Of a DNA stretch of 39,160 bases, positions 32,833 through 39,160 are shown one piece after another. The position numbers were made by a program, and so were the translations under genes. Source of the stretch: Methanoculleus sp. (GTDB taxonomy: Archaea; Halobacteriota; Methanomicrobia; Methanomicrobiales; Methanoculleaceae). Within the stretch, counting starts at the first letter, position 1. Each line of letters begins with the position of its first letter. A model generated the notes under the pieces. That model did not search any database. It was not told where the DNA came from and saw only the letters and a list, made by a program, of their open reading frames with translations. Location of the stretch: NCBI GenBank assembly GCA_030156625.1, contig JASGMC010000008.1:1-39160 (forward strand), written 5' to 3'.

Positions 32833-33927
32833 TCAGCCGGGAAGGAGAGTGTAGATCGTTGTCCGCTGCCGGAGCGTCCGACCGAGGTCCGCGGCTATCC
32901 GCCGCATCTCGGCCGGATCCAGGTAATCGGTGTCCCGGGCGCCCGCCTCCCGGGAGATGCTCTCTTCAAAGAGCGTTCCTCCAAGGTCGTCTGCGCCCGA
33001 GAGAAGCGCCATCCCCGCCATCTTCGTCCCCAGCTTCACCCAGGAGGCCTGGATGTGATCGAAGTTGTCCAGAAAGAGCCTTGATACCGCAAACATCAGG
33101 AGATCCTCCCTGCCGGTCGCCCCGGGCCGGGCGAGCCCCGCGCGGTAGAGGGGAGTATTTTTGTGGATGAACGAGAGGGGGACGAACTCGGTGAACCCCC
33201 CGGTCTCGTCCTGGATCTCGCGGAGGACGCTAAGATGCCGGGCGCGGTCCGCCTCGCTCTCGCAGTGGCCGAACATGATCGTCGCTGTCGACCGGATGCC
33301 GAGACGGTGCGCCTCCTTGATGATCCGGACCCAGGTCGCCGTGTCGATCTTGTCAGGACAGATCACAGCACGAACATCGTCCACCAGGATCTCCGCCGCA
33401 GTCCCGCAGAGGGTTCCGAGTCCTGCGGCCTGCATCTCGATGAGCACTTCACGGGTGGAGAGACCGCTCTTTTGCGCGGCATAGGCCACCTCCATCGGGT
33501 TGCTCGCGTGGATATAGATCCCGGGAGCCTCGTCCCGTATCCAGGCATAGACGTCGACGTATGATTGGGCGTCGAACTCCGGGTGGAGGGCGCTCACCGT
33601 ACAGACCTCGGTCACGCTGCGCTCATGCGCCTGCCGTGCCTTCTCCCGCACCGTGGCCTCGCCGTAAAAGAAGGTGTCGGCGTCGCCCGGTTTCCGGGAG
33701 AACCCGCAGAATCCGCAGGCGTTCACGCAGAGGTTGGTGACGTTGATGTTCTGGTTGCGGACGTAGGTGACGACATCTCCTACCTTTTGCTCGCGAAGTT
33801 CGTCCGCGGCGGCGGCGATCTCCCAGACCCCCCGGTCGCGCGTCGAAAGGAGGCGGACGGCCTCCTCCTCCGTGAGCCGGTGGCCGGCGAGCACGTCTTT
33901 GAGCACCTGTCGCAGTGGCGGCGTCAT
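32833..33927 (-). CDS. cofH: FO synthase subunit 2, CofH (copy 1)
   Basis: CofH is the radical SAM enzyme that joins tyrosine to 5-amino-6-(D-ribitylamino)uracil on the way to FO and coenzyme F420. The 364-residue protein has the cluster motif CX3CX2C (Cys67, Cys71, Cys74) in NLCVNACGFCGF, VCTVSALHPEF, YIHASNPMEVAYAA, GTAAEILVDDVRAVICPDK and TATIMFGHCES, all matching CofH rather than CofG. I chose the ATG at 33927 because it aligns with the start of the second copy; the ATG at 33936 is also possible. No cofG is in the window. It is divergent from the DUF1805 gene. Confidence 0.92.
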   Translation of the reverse strand: MTPPLRQVLKDVLAGHRLTEEEAVRLLSTRDRGVWEIAAAADELREQKVGDVVTYVRNQNINVTNLCVNACGFCGFSRKPGDADTFFYGEATVREKARQAHERSVTEVCTVSALHPEFDAQSYVDVYAWIRDEAPGIYIHASNPMEVAYAAQKSGLSTREVLIEMQAAGLGTLCGTAAEILVDDVRAVICPDKIDTATWVRIIKEAHRLGIRSTATIMFGHCESEADRARHLSVLREIQDETGGFTEFVPLSFIHKNTPLYRAGLARPGATGREDLLMFAVSRLFLDNFDHIQASWVKLGTKMAGMALLSGADDLGGTLFEESISREAGARDTDYLDPAEMRRIAADLGRTLRQRTTIYTLLPG

Positions 33928-34039
33928 GCACCTCATCCCTGATGCGATACGTTGATCTGGCACGGGCAGGACAAGAACCTTCGGGCGCGCCCGATGGTGG
34001 TGCATACACTTATCAGTTCCCGGGGGTACTCCACCGACC

Positions 34040-34357
34040 ATGGCTGAACAGATCCTGTGCCACCAGCGGACGCGACTGAGCTACAAGGACGCATACGGAT
34101 ACGTCATACCGATCGGCGAGAGCACCAGCCTGATGGCCTGGGTGACCGACGAGGGGATGATCGGAACCGACGGGTTCGATATCGAGGCGCTGGCAAACGC
34201 CGGGGTTCCCGCGGCGATTGTCGGCGTCTCAGAAGAGTCCACGCTCGACAGCCTCGACGACCTGATGGATGCCGAGGTGAGGGCGGCAAACCTCCCGGCG
34301 GTGCAGCGCCGCGTCGAGATCGGTATGCCGGGGAGGGAGGCCCTGAACCGGATGTGA
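34040..34357 (+). CDS. DUF1805 family protein
   Basis: This 105-residue protein resembles DUF1805 (YunC-like): GYVIPIGESTSLMAWVTDEGMIGTDGFDIEALANAGVPAAIVGVSEESTLDSLDDLMDAEVRAAN is the usual strand-turn-strand with GxxDIxxLxxxGxPAAxVxGV. Known relatives are small, without assigned activity. It lies between the two cofH copies, divergent from the first and convergent with the second (19 bp apart). A link with F420 synthesis is only suggested by position. Confidence 0.8.
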   Translation: MAEQILCHQRTRLSYKDAYGYVIPIGESTSLMAWVTDEGMIGTDGFDIEALANAGVPAAIVGVSEESTLDSLDDLMDAEVRAANLPAVQRRVEIGMPGREALNRM

Positions 34358-34376
34358 CGCGGCCTATCCAGGCTGG

Positions 34377-35465
34377 TTATACCAATTCGTAGGTCGTCGT
34401 CCGCTGCCGGAGCGTCCGGCCGAGATCTTCGGCGATCCGCCGCATCTCCGCCGGGTCCAGGTAGTCGGCGCCCTCGCCGCCGGCATCCGTGCTGACGTCG
34501 TCGCAGAACATCGTCCCGCCGAGGTCGTCGCCGCCTGCAAGAAGCCCGAGCTGCGCCGTCTTCGTCCCGACCTTGCCCCAGGAGATCTGGATGTGGTCGA
34601 AGTTGTCCAGGAAGAGACGCGCGACCGCAAAGAGCAGGAGGTCCTCGCGGCCGGTGGCGCCCGCAGGCGCGAGGCCTTTTCGGTAGATGGCGGTGTTCTC
34701 GTGGAGAAAGGAGAGCGGAACCAGTTCCGTAAATCCGCCGGTCTCGTCCTGGATCTCGCGGAGGATGCCGAGGTGCCGGACCCGGTCCGCCTCGCTCTCG
34801 CAGGAACCGTACATGATCGTCGCCGTCGAGCGGAGGCCGAGACCATGCGCCTCCCTGATGATCCGGACCCACGTCGCCGTGTCGCACTTGTTCGGGCAGA
34901 TCACCCGCCGGACGTCGTCGACCAGGATCTCGGCCGCGGTCCCCTGCAGGGTGCCGAGACCCGCATCAAGCAGGCGATCGATCGCCTCCGTTGTCGAAAG
35001 ACCGCTTCGTTTCGCCGCCCAGGCGATCTCGTCCGGGCTCGCCGTATGGATGTCCACGCCGGGCGCCACCTCCCGTACGCAGGAGATGAGGTCGACGTAG
35101 GAGTCGAGGGTGTAGTCCGGGTGGACGCCGGAGAGGAGGCATATCTCGGTGACGTTCCGGGCCGCGGCCTGGCGCGCCTTTTCCCGGATAGCGTCCCTCC
35201 CGTCGCAGAACGCCTCAGGATCGTCCGCCCGGCGCCCGAATCCGCAGAACCCGCAGAGGTTCTTGCAGATGTTGGTGACGTGGATGTTCTGGTTGCGGAC
35301 GTAGGTGACGGCATCCCCTACCTTCCGCTCGCGGAGTTCATCTGCGGCGGCGGCGATCTCAAGGACGCCCCGGTCGCGCGTCGAGAGGAGACGGACGGCC
35401 TCCTCCTCCGTGAGCCGGTGACCGGCGAGTGTATCATCGAGCAGGTCGTGCAGCGTTTGCGGCAT
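34377..35465 (-). CDS. cofH2: CofH paralogue (copy 2)
   Basis: This 362-residue radical SAM protein aligns with the first CofH along its whole length; the first 60 residues are nearly identical (DRGVLEIAAAADELRERKVGDAVTYVRNQN). Cys67, Cys71 and Cys74 are kept. Several conserved CofH positions differ: HASNPME becomes HTASPDE, ICPDK becomes ICPNK, and TATIMFGHCE becomes TATIMYGSCE, so the His after the TIM strand is lost. It may be a redundant CofH or have a changed substrate. The ATG at 35465 is chosen by alignment with copy 1; the signal peptidase gene ends 29 bp upstream. Confidence 0.88.
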   Translation of the reverse strand: MPQTLHDLLDDTLAGHRLTEEEAVRLLSTRDRGVLEIAAAADELRERKVGDAVTYVRNQNIHVTNICKNLCGFCGFGRRADDPEAFCDGRDAIREKARQAAARNVTEICLLSGVHPDYTLDSYVDLISCVREVAPGVDIHTASPDEIAWAAKRSGLSTTEAIDRLLDAGLGTLQGTAAEILVDDVRRVICPNKCDTATWVRIIREAHGLGLRSTATIMYGSCESEADRVRHLGILREIQDETGGFTELVPLSFLHENTAIYRKGLAPAGATGREDLLLFAVARLFLDNFDHIQISWGKVGTKTAQLGLLAGGDDLGGTMFCDDVSTDAGGEGADYLDPAEMRRIAEDLGRTLRQRTTTYELV

Positions 35466-35493
35466 CTTAGACAACTCTTTTGTAATTCTGGAC

Positions 35494-36162
35494 TTATTCC
35501 TCTTTCTCTTTGCGCCGTGCAAGGACGAAGTCGTGGATGAGGATGAGGAAGATGACGACGACGGCGAACTCGGCAAGGTGCAGGGGCAGGTAGCCGATGA
35601 GCGGCACCGCGACGAGGGCTTTGCCGACGATCCACTCCTTCTTCACCGGCTCGATCACCCCGATGCCGGAGATCCGGAGGTTCGGCTGGTCGGTGTAGGG
35701 GTTGTTATCCCCCCTGGTGATGTAGCCGCCGTGCGGGTCATCGTAGTAAGCCCCGAGTCCCGACTCCTCCACGGCGGCGGTATCGACGTAGGTTATCGCC
35801 CGATGGATGATCGGGTGGACGGAGTCGGCGCCGTTCGGGCGGTAGACGATCACGTCGCCGTAGTTTCCGAAGGACGATTGACCCGTCCGCTGCCCTTCGG
35901 CCCAGGTCGTCAACCCGCCGAACCGGTCCTCGTCGACGACGAGCACCAGGTCGCCGACGTTCATGTTCGGGACCATGCTCTCCGACTCGATCGTGACCAC
36001 CGCCGGCCAGGTGCCCGCGAAGAGGTAGAGAACAAGGGCGATGCCCCCCACGACCGCGGCGACCCAGAGGAGGTCACGGGCGAGCGAGACGATCGGGCGG
36101 TCGCTCTCCCGGAACGCTCGCATGGTCGATACTGCACGCTGCAGCCAGGTGGTATCCGACAT
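35494..36162 (-). CDS. signal peptidase I, archaeal Sec11-like (S26B)
   Basis: This membrane peptidase cleaves signal peptides from secreted proteins. The 222-residue protein has a cytoplasmic N-terminus, a transmembrane helix (about 29-50), catalytic Ser62 in ESESMVPNMNVGDL, His120 in HPIIHRAITY in place of the bacterial Lys, and Asp152 in ITRGDNNPYTDQ. This Ser-His-Asp set is the archaeal/eukaryotic S26B type. A C-terminal helix (about 195-215) ends in a basic tail, ARRKEKEE. A TATA box (36189-36198) sits about 31 bp before the ATG, so the leader is very short. Confidence 0.93.
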   Translation of the reverse strand: MSDTTWLQRAVSTMRAFRESDRPIVSLARDLLWVAAVVGGIALVLYLFAGTWPAVVTIESESMVPNMNVGDLVLVVDEDRFGGLTTWAEGQRTGQSSFGNYGDVIVYRPNGADSVHPIIHRAITYVDTAAVEESGLGAYYDDPHGGYITRGDNNPYTDQPNLRISGIGVIEPVKKEWIVGKALVAVPLIGYLPLHLAEFAVVVIFLILIHDFVLARRKEKEE

Positions 36163-36188
36163 CTGTTCTAAAGAGATTGCTATCCTTC

Positions 36189-36198
36189 ATATACATAG
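36189..36198 (-). promoter_or_regulatory. TATA box of the signal peptidase gene
   Basis: An AT-rich run, CATATACATA on the plus strand, lies about 31 bp upstream of the ATG at 36162. For the divergent gene, an A-rich AAAAAGATAAA at 36234-36244 is a separate TATA candidate about 30 bp before 36270. Confidence 0.45.
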
Positions 36199-36269
36199 GT
36201 TCCCCGGATGTCCCGGACCGGGGACGGAGCGTGAAAAAGATAAACCCATATTGCCCCGGGGAGAATAAC

Positions 36270-37682
36270 ATGAAGTCCATGCTCGCCAACACCGAGATCG
36301 TACGCCGGTTCCTTGAGCTGAAGCATCAGGTCCATCCCGACGTGGTGAGTTACATCCGGGAGCAGAACGACCCGACGCTCATCGACCGGATCGCGGCGGG
36401 GGTCCCCGGCGGCACCCTGGTCGTCTCCGCCGAGCATATCCCGGGCTTGAAGAAGGTCCGGGACGGGACCCGGTTCCTCGTCGACCCGGAACTCGAGGTG
36501 ATCACGGGGAGCGCCGGGACCACGGGGAGCGTCAGCGGCCACGAGGACGCCGTCCACTACTTCCGCGACCGCTATAACAGCCTCTCCTCGATGATCCGGA
36601 GCCGGATGAACGTGATGCCGATCGAGGCGCTGGCGAAATCCCCCCACCGCTACCGCGACGAGGAGTGCAGCGTCATCGGGATGGTGGCCGACGTGCGGAC
36701 GACCGCCAAAGGGCACCGGCTCGTCGAGGTGGAGGACCCCACCGGGGCCATCCGGGTGCTCTTCAATAAAGGGAAGGACGACTCGTTTGCGGAGGCGGAG
36801 CGGATCCTCCCCGACGAGGTGCTCGGGGTCAAAGGAAAACTCTCAAACGACGGGGGGCTCATCTTCGCCGAACAGCTCTTTCGCCCCGACGTCCCCATCA
36901 ACAACGCCCCGTTCAAGAGCGACCGGCCGGGCAAAGCGGTCCTGATCTCCGACGTGCACGTCGGGAGCGACACCTTCCTCGAAGAGGGATGGAACCGGTT
37001 TGCCGACTGGCTCCAGGACTCGGATGCCGGCTACCTCCTGATCGCGGGCGACCTCGTCGACGGTATCGGTATCTACCCCGGACAGGATAACGAGCTGACG
37101 ATCAAGAACATCTACGAGCAGTACGACGTCTTTGCGGAGATGCTCCGGGACCTGCCCTCCCGGATCCGGATCGTCGCCGCCCCGGGGAACCACGACGTCG
37201 TCAGGATGGCCGAGCCGCAGCCCGCGATCCCACCGGAGTTCACCGCGAAATTCCCGGCAAACTGCACTCTCGTCGAGAACCCCTGCCTCTTAAACCTCCA
37301 GGGCGTCCGGGTCCTGATGTACCACGGCCGGTCGATCGACGACATGATCGGGCTCATCCCGGGAGCGAGCTACGAACGGCCCGGCGAGATCATGGACGAG
37401 ATGCTCAAACGCCGGCTGCTTGCCTCTCCCTACGGCATGCGGACGCCGATAGCCGCGATGAAGAACGACCGGCTCGTCATCGACCCGCTCCCCGAGATCC
37501 TCCTCACGGGGCACGTCCACATCTGCGGCGTCACCCGCTACCGGGGCGTTCTCGGGGTGAACACCGGCACCTGGCAGGCTCAGACGGCGTTTCAGAAACA
37601 GATGAACATTCACCCCACTCCTGCACGGGCGTTCGTCGTCGACCTCCAGACACTCCAGCCGGAAGTGCTGGATTTTAGTTAA
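36270..37682 (+). CDS. dp1: DNA polymerase D small subunit (DP1)
   Basis: DP1 is the proofreading 3'-5' exonuclease subunit of the archaeal replicative polymerase PolD. The 470-residue protein has an N-terminal helical region, an OB fold (about 130-210), and a calcineurin-like phosphoesterase domain with ISDVHVG (Asp228, His230), AGDLVDG (Asp261), APGNHD (Asn307, His308, Asp309), MYHGRS and LTGHVHICG. All metal ligands are present, so it should be active. I chose the ATG at 36270, with GGGGAG seven bases before it, over an upstream TTG-type start. The large subunit gene is not adjacent. Confidence 0.96.
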   Translation: MKSMLANTEIVRRFLELKHQVHPDVVSYIREQNDPTLIDRIAAGVPGGTLVVSAEHIPGLKKVRDGTRFLVDPELEVITGSAGTTGSVSGHEDAVHYFRDRYNSLSSMIRSRMNVMPIEALAKSPHRYRDEECSVIGMVADVRTTAKGHRLVEVEDPTGAIRVLFNKGKDDSFAEAERILPDEVLGVKGKLSNDGGLIFAEQLFRPDVPINNAPFKSDRPGKAVLISDVHVGSDTFLEEGWNRFADWLQDSDAGYLLIAGDLVDGIGIYPGQDNELTIKNIYEQYDVFAEMLRDLPSRIRIVAAPGNHDVVRMAEPQPAIPPEFTAKFPANCTLVENPCLLNLQGVRVLMYHGRSIDDMIGLIPGASYERPGEIMDEMLKRRLLASPYGMRTPIAAMKNDRLVIDPLPEILLTGHVHICGVTRYRGVLGVNTGTWQAQTAFQKQMNIHPTPARAFVVDLQTLQPEVLDFS

Positions 37683-37712
37683 ATTTCCATCAGATCCCCC
37701 GGATCTTTTCCG

Positions 37713-37724
37713 CATATTTAAAAA
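37713..37724 (+). promoter_or_regulatory. TATA box of hppA
   Basis: CATATTTAAAAAT in an AT-rich gap predicts a start of transcription near 37746. GGAGG at 37756-37760 then lies in a leader of about 26 bases; an out-of-frame ATG at 37762 overlaps the leader. Confidence 0.5.
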
Positions 37725-37771
37725 TGTTGAATTCCTCTGTATATGGTACTCAATCGGAGGAATGCAAAGAG

Positions 37772-39160
37772 ATGGATCTTGTGTATCTGGCACCCATAGG
37801 TGCCATCCTTGCTCTCCTGTTCGCAGGATACTCGTTCATGAGTATCCGGCGGGAGGGGACGGGTACTGAACTGATGCAGAAGATCGCTGCCGCCATCCAC
37901 ACGGGGGCAATGGTCTACCTGAACAGACAGTATCGTGCCATAGCAATATTCGTCGTCGTACTTGCCGTCGTCCTTGCTATCTGGATTAACCCGCTTAGCG
38001 CCGCCTGTTTCGTGCTCGGTGCGGCGCTCTCGGCGACCGCCGGCTACATCGGCATGTTCACCGCCACGGCCGCAAACGTCCGGACGACGAACGCCGCACG
38101 GCGCGGGATCGCGGATGCGTTCAAAGTCTCGTTCGCGAGCGGTTCGGTCATGGGCATGGCCGTGGTCGGGCTCGGGCTTCTCGGGCTTTCGGTCGCGTAT
38201 GTGGTCATCAGCACCGTAACCGGGCTTCCCCAGGCCGAGGTCCTCACCATCGTGACCGGGTTCGGTCTCGGGGCAAGTTCGATCGCCCTCTTCGCCCGTG
38301 TCGGCGGCGGTATCTTCACCAAGGCCGCGGACGTCGGGGCCGACCTCGTCGGCAAGGTCGAGGCGGGCATCCCCGAGGACGACCCCCGTAACCCGGCCGT
38401 CATCGCCGACAACGTCGGCGACAACGTCGGCGACGTCGCCGGCATGGGCGCCGACCTCTACGAATCCTACGTCGGCTCGATCATCGCGGCGATGGTTCTC
38501 GGCGTTGCCGTCGCGGCCACGCAATTCCCGAACGCCGCCGTCATGAACGTGATCGTCCTCCCGATGCTCATCGCCGCCGTCGGCATCGTCGCGTCCATCA
38601 TCGGTTCGCTCTTTGTGCGGACGAACAAGACCGAGAGCAGCGCCATCCACATGGCCTTCAACAAGGGTCTCCTGGCCGCGATGGCCGTGACGGTCGCCGC
38701 CACCTACTTCCTGGTGACCCGGCTTCTCGGGGCGGAGTACATCGGCGTATTTTACGCGGCCGTCGCCGGTCTCGTCGCAGGGTTCGCCATCGGCCTGATC
38801 ACCGAGTTCTACACCTCCTTTGACCGGAGCCCGACGCAGGCCATCGTCAAGTCGACCGAGACCGGGGCCGCGACCACCATCATCACCGGGTTTGCAAAGG
38901 GGATGGAGAGCACCATCTGGCCGGTCCTGATCATCTCCGCCGCGATCTTCATCGCCTACCAGGTCGCCGGACTCTTCGGTATTGCCATCGCCGCCGTCGG
39001 CATGCTCGCGACGCTCGGGATCTCCCTCTCCGTCGACGCTTACGGCCCGGTCGCCGACAACGCCGGCGGTATCGCCGAGATGTCCCACCAGAAACCCGAA
39101 GTCCGCGAGATCACCGACACGCTCGACGCCGTCGGCAACACCACCGCCGCCATCGGCAAG
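37772..39160 (+). CDS. hppA: membrane-bound ion-pumping pyrophosphatase HppA (3' part outside window)
   Basis: HppA hydrolyses pyrophosphate and pumps H+ or Na+ across the membrane. The 463 visible codons start [21 protein letters not shown] and show [58 protein letters not shown], the pyrophosphate and metal-binding core, then a further acidic loop [31 protein letters not shown] and [16 protein letters not shown]. The window ends at GNTTAAIGK: Ala, not Lys, follows GNTTA, the mark of the K+-dependent class. Glu in DLYESY fits Na+-type pumps but does not prove it. The last membrane helices lie beyond the edge. Confidence 0.95.
   Translation, partial: MDLVYLAPIGAILALLFAGYSFMSIRREGTGTELMQKIAAAIHTGAMVYLNRQYRAIAIFVVVLAVVLAIWINPLSAACFVLGAALSATAGYIGMFTATAANVRTTNAARRGIADAFKVSFASGSVMGMAVVGLGLLGLSVAYVVISTVTGLPQAEVLTIVTGFGLGASSIALFARVGGGIFTKAADVGADLVGKVEAGIPEDDPRNPAVIADNVGDNVGDVAGMGADLYESYVGSIIAAMVLGVAVAATQFPNAAVMNVIVLPMLIAAVGIVASIIGSLFVRTNKTESSAIHMAFNKGLLAAMAVTVAATYFLVTRLLGAEYIGVFYAAVAGLVAGFAIGLITEFYTSFDRSPTQAIVKSTETGAATTIITGFAKGMESTIWPVLIISAAIFIAYQVAGLFGIAIAAVGMLATLGISLSVDAYGPVADNAGGIAEMSHQKPEVREITDTLDAVGNTTAAIGK

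Noticed and set aside
38044-38445. Minus-strand frames across hppA
   Set aside because: They are complements of the hppA coding frame with repetitive D/E/G/R composition; the plus-strand protein is clearly a pyrophosphatase.

Overview
The window is archaeal and most likely from a hydrogenotrophic methanogen of the Methanomicrobiales, close to Methanoculleus. This is inferred from gene content (family D DNA polymerase small subunit, archaeal riboflavin synthase RibC, CofH for coenzyme F420, archaeal ThiC, a membrane pyrophosphatase, an iron-sulfur flavoprotein), from high GC, and from AT-rich TATA boxes about 25 bp before starts. It is a dense chromosomal region with no rRNA, tRNA, CRISPR array or insertion sequence that I can see.

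Layout. 1-1874 (minus): a marR-type regulator followed by a bacterial-type lon gene cut by the left edge; each is preceded by the same 19-bp palindrome. 2020-6297: poorly characterised secreted and membrane proteins, in three transcription units that share an unusually long promoter element. 6380-9100: a Na/Pi-cotransporter-like protein convergent with, and overlapping, an NAD-kinase-like gene. 9125-16892 (minus): a complete tryptophan operon, trpB2-E-G-D-C-F-B-A, in which every internal gene junction overlaps; trpE has no usable start codon in its own frame. 17060-19219 (plus): a YdjM-like membrane hydrolase, then a GerW (YtfJ) homologue, a DUF2953 protein and a second, very short GerW-like protein. 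19225-22841 (minus): a Yip1-like protein, a CARDB/S-layer-type exported protein, and an ABC ATPase with its FtsX/MacB permease. 23171-25732: radC divergent from a 16-unit TPR protein.

25729-28910 (minus) is a cofactor and amino-acid block: class V aminotransferase, ribC, ribH and a class I aminotransferase. It is followed by purE (plus), thiC (minus) and a plus-strand operon of an MBL-fold hydrolase, a DUF123 protein and an iron-sulfur flavoprotein. A 53-residue DUF1328 membrane protein lies at 32546-32707. Two cofH paralogues, both minus, flank a DUF1805 gene. The right end has a signal peptidase divergent from the PolD small subunit, then hppA, cut by the right edge.

The tightest functional links are the trp operon (chorismate to tryptophan) and the flavin/deazaflavin set: RibH and CofH both consume 5-amino-6-(D-ribitylamino)uracil, so the window holds two competing branches from one precursor. 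The most interesting leads are the shared marR/lon operator, the 48-bp promoter element repeated three times, the missing trpE start, the GerW cluster with its mini-GerW, and the diverged second CofH.
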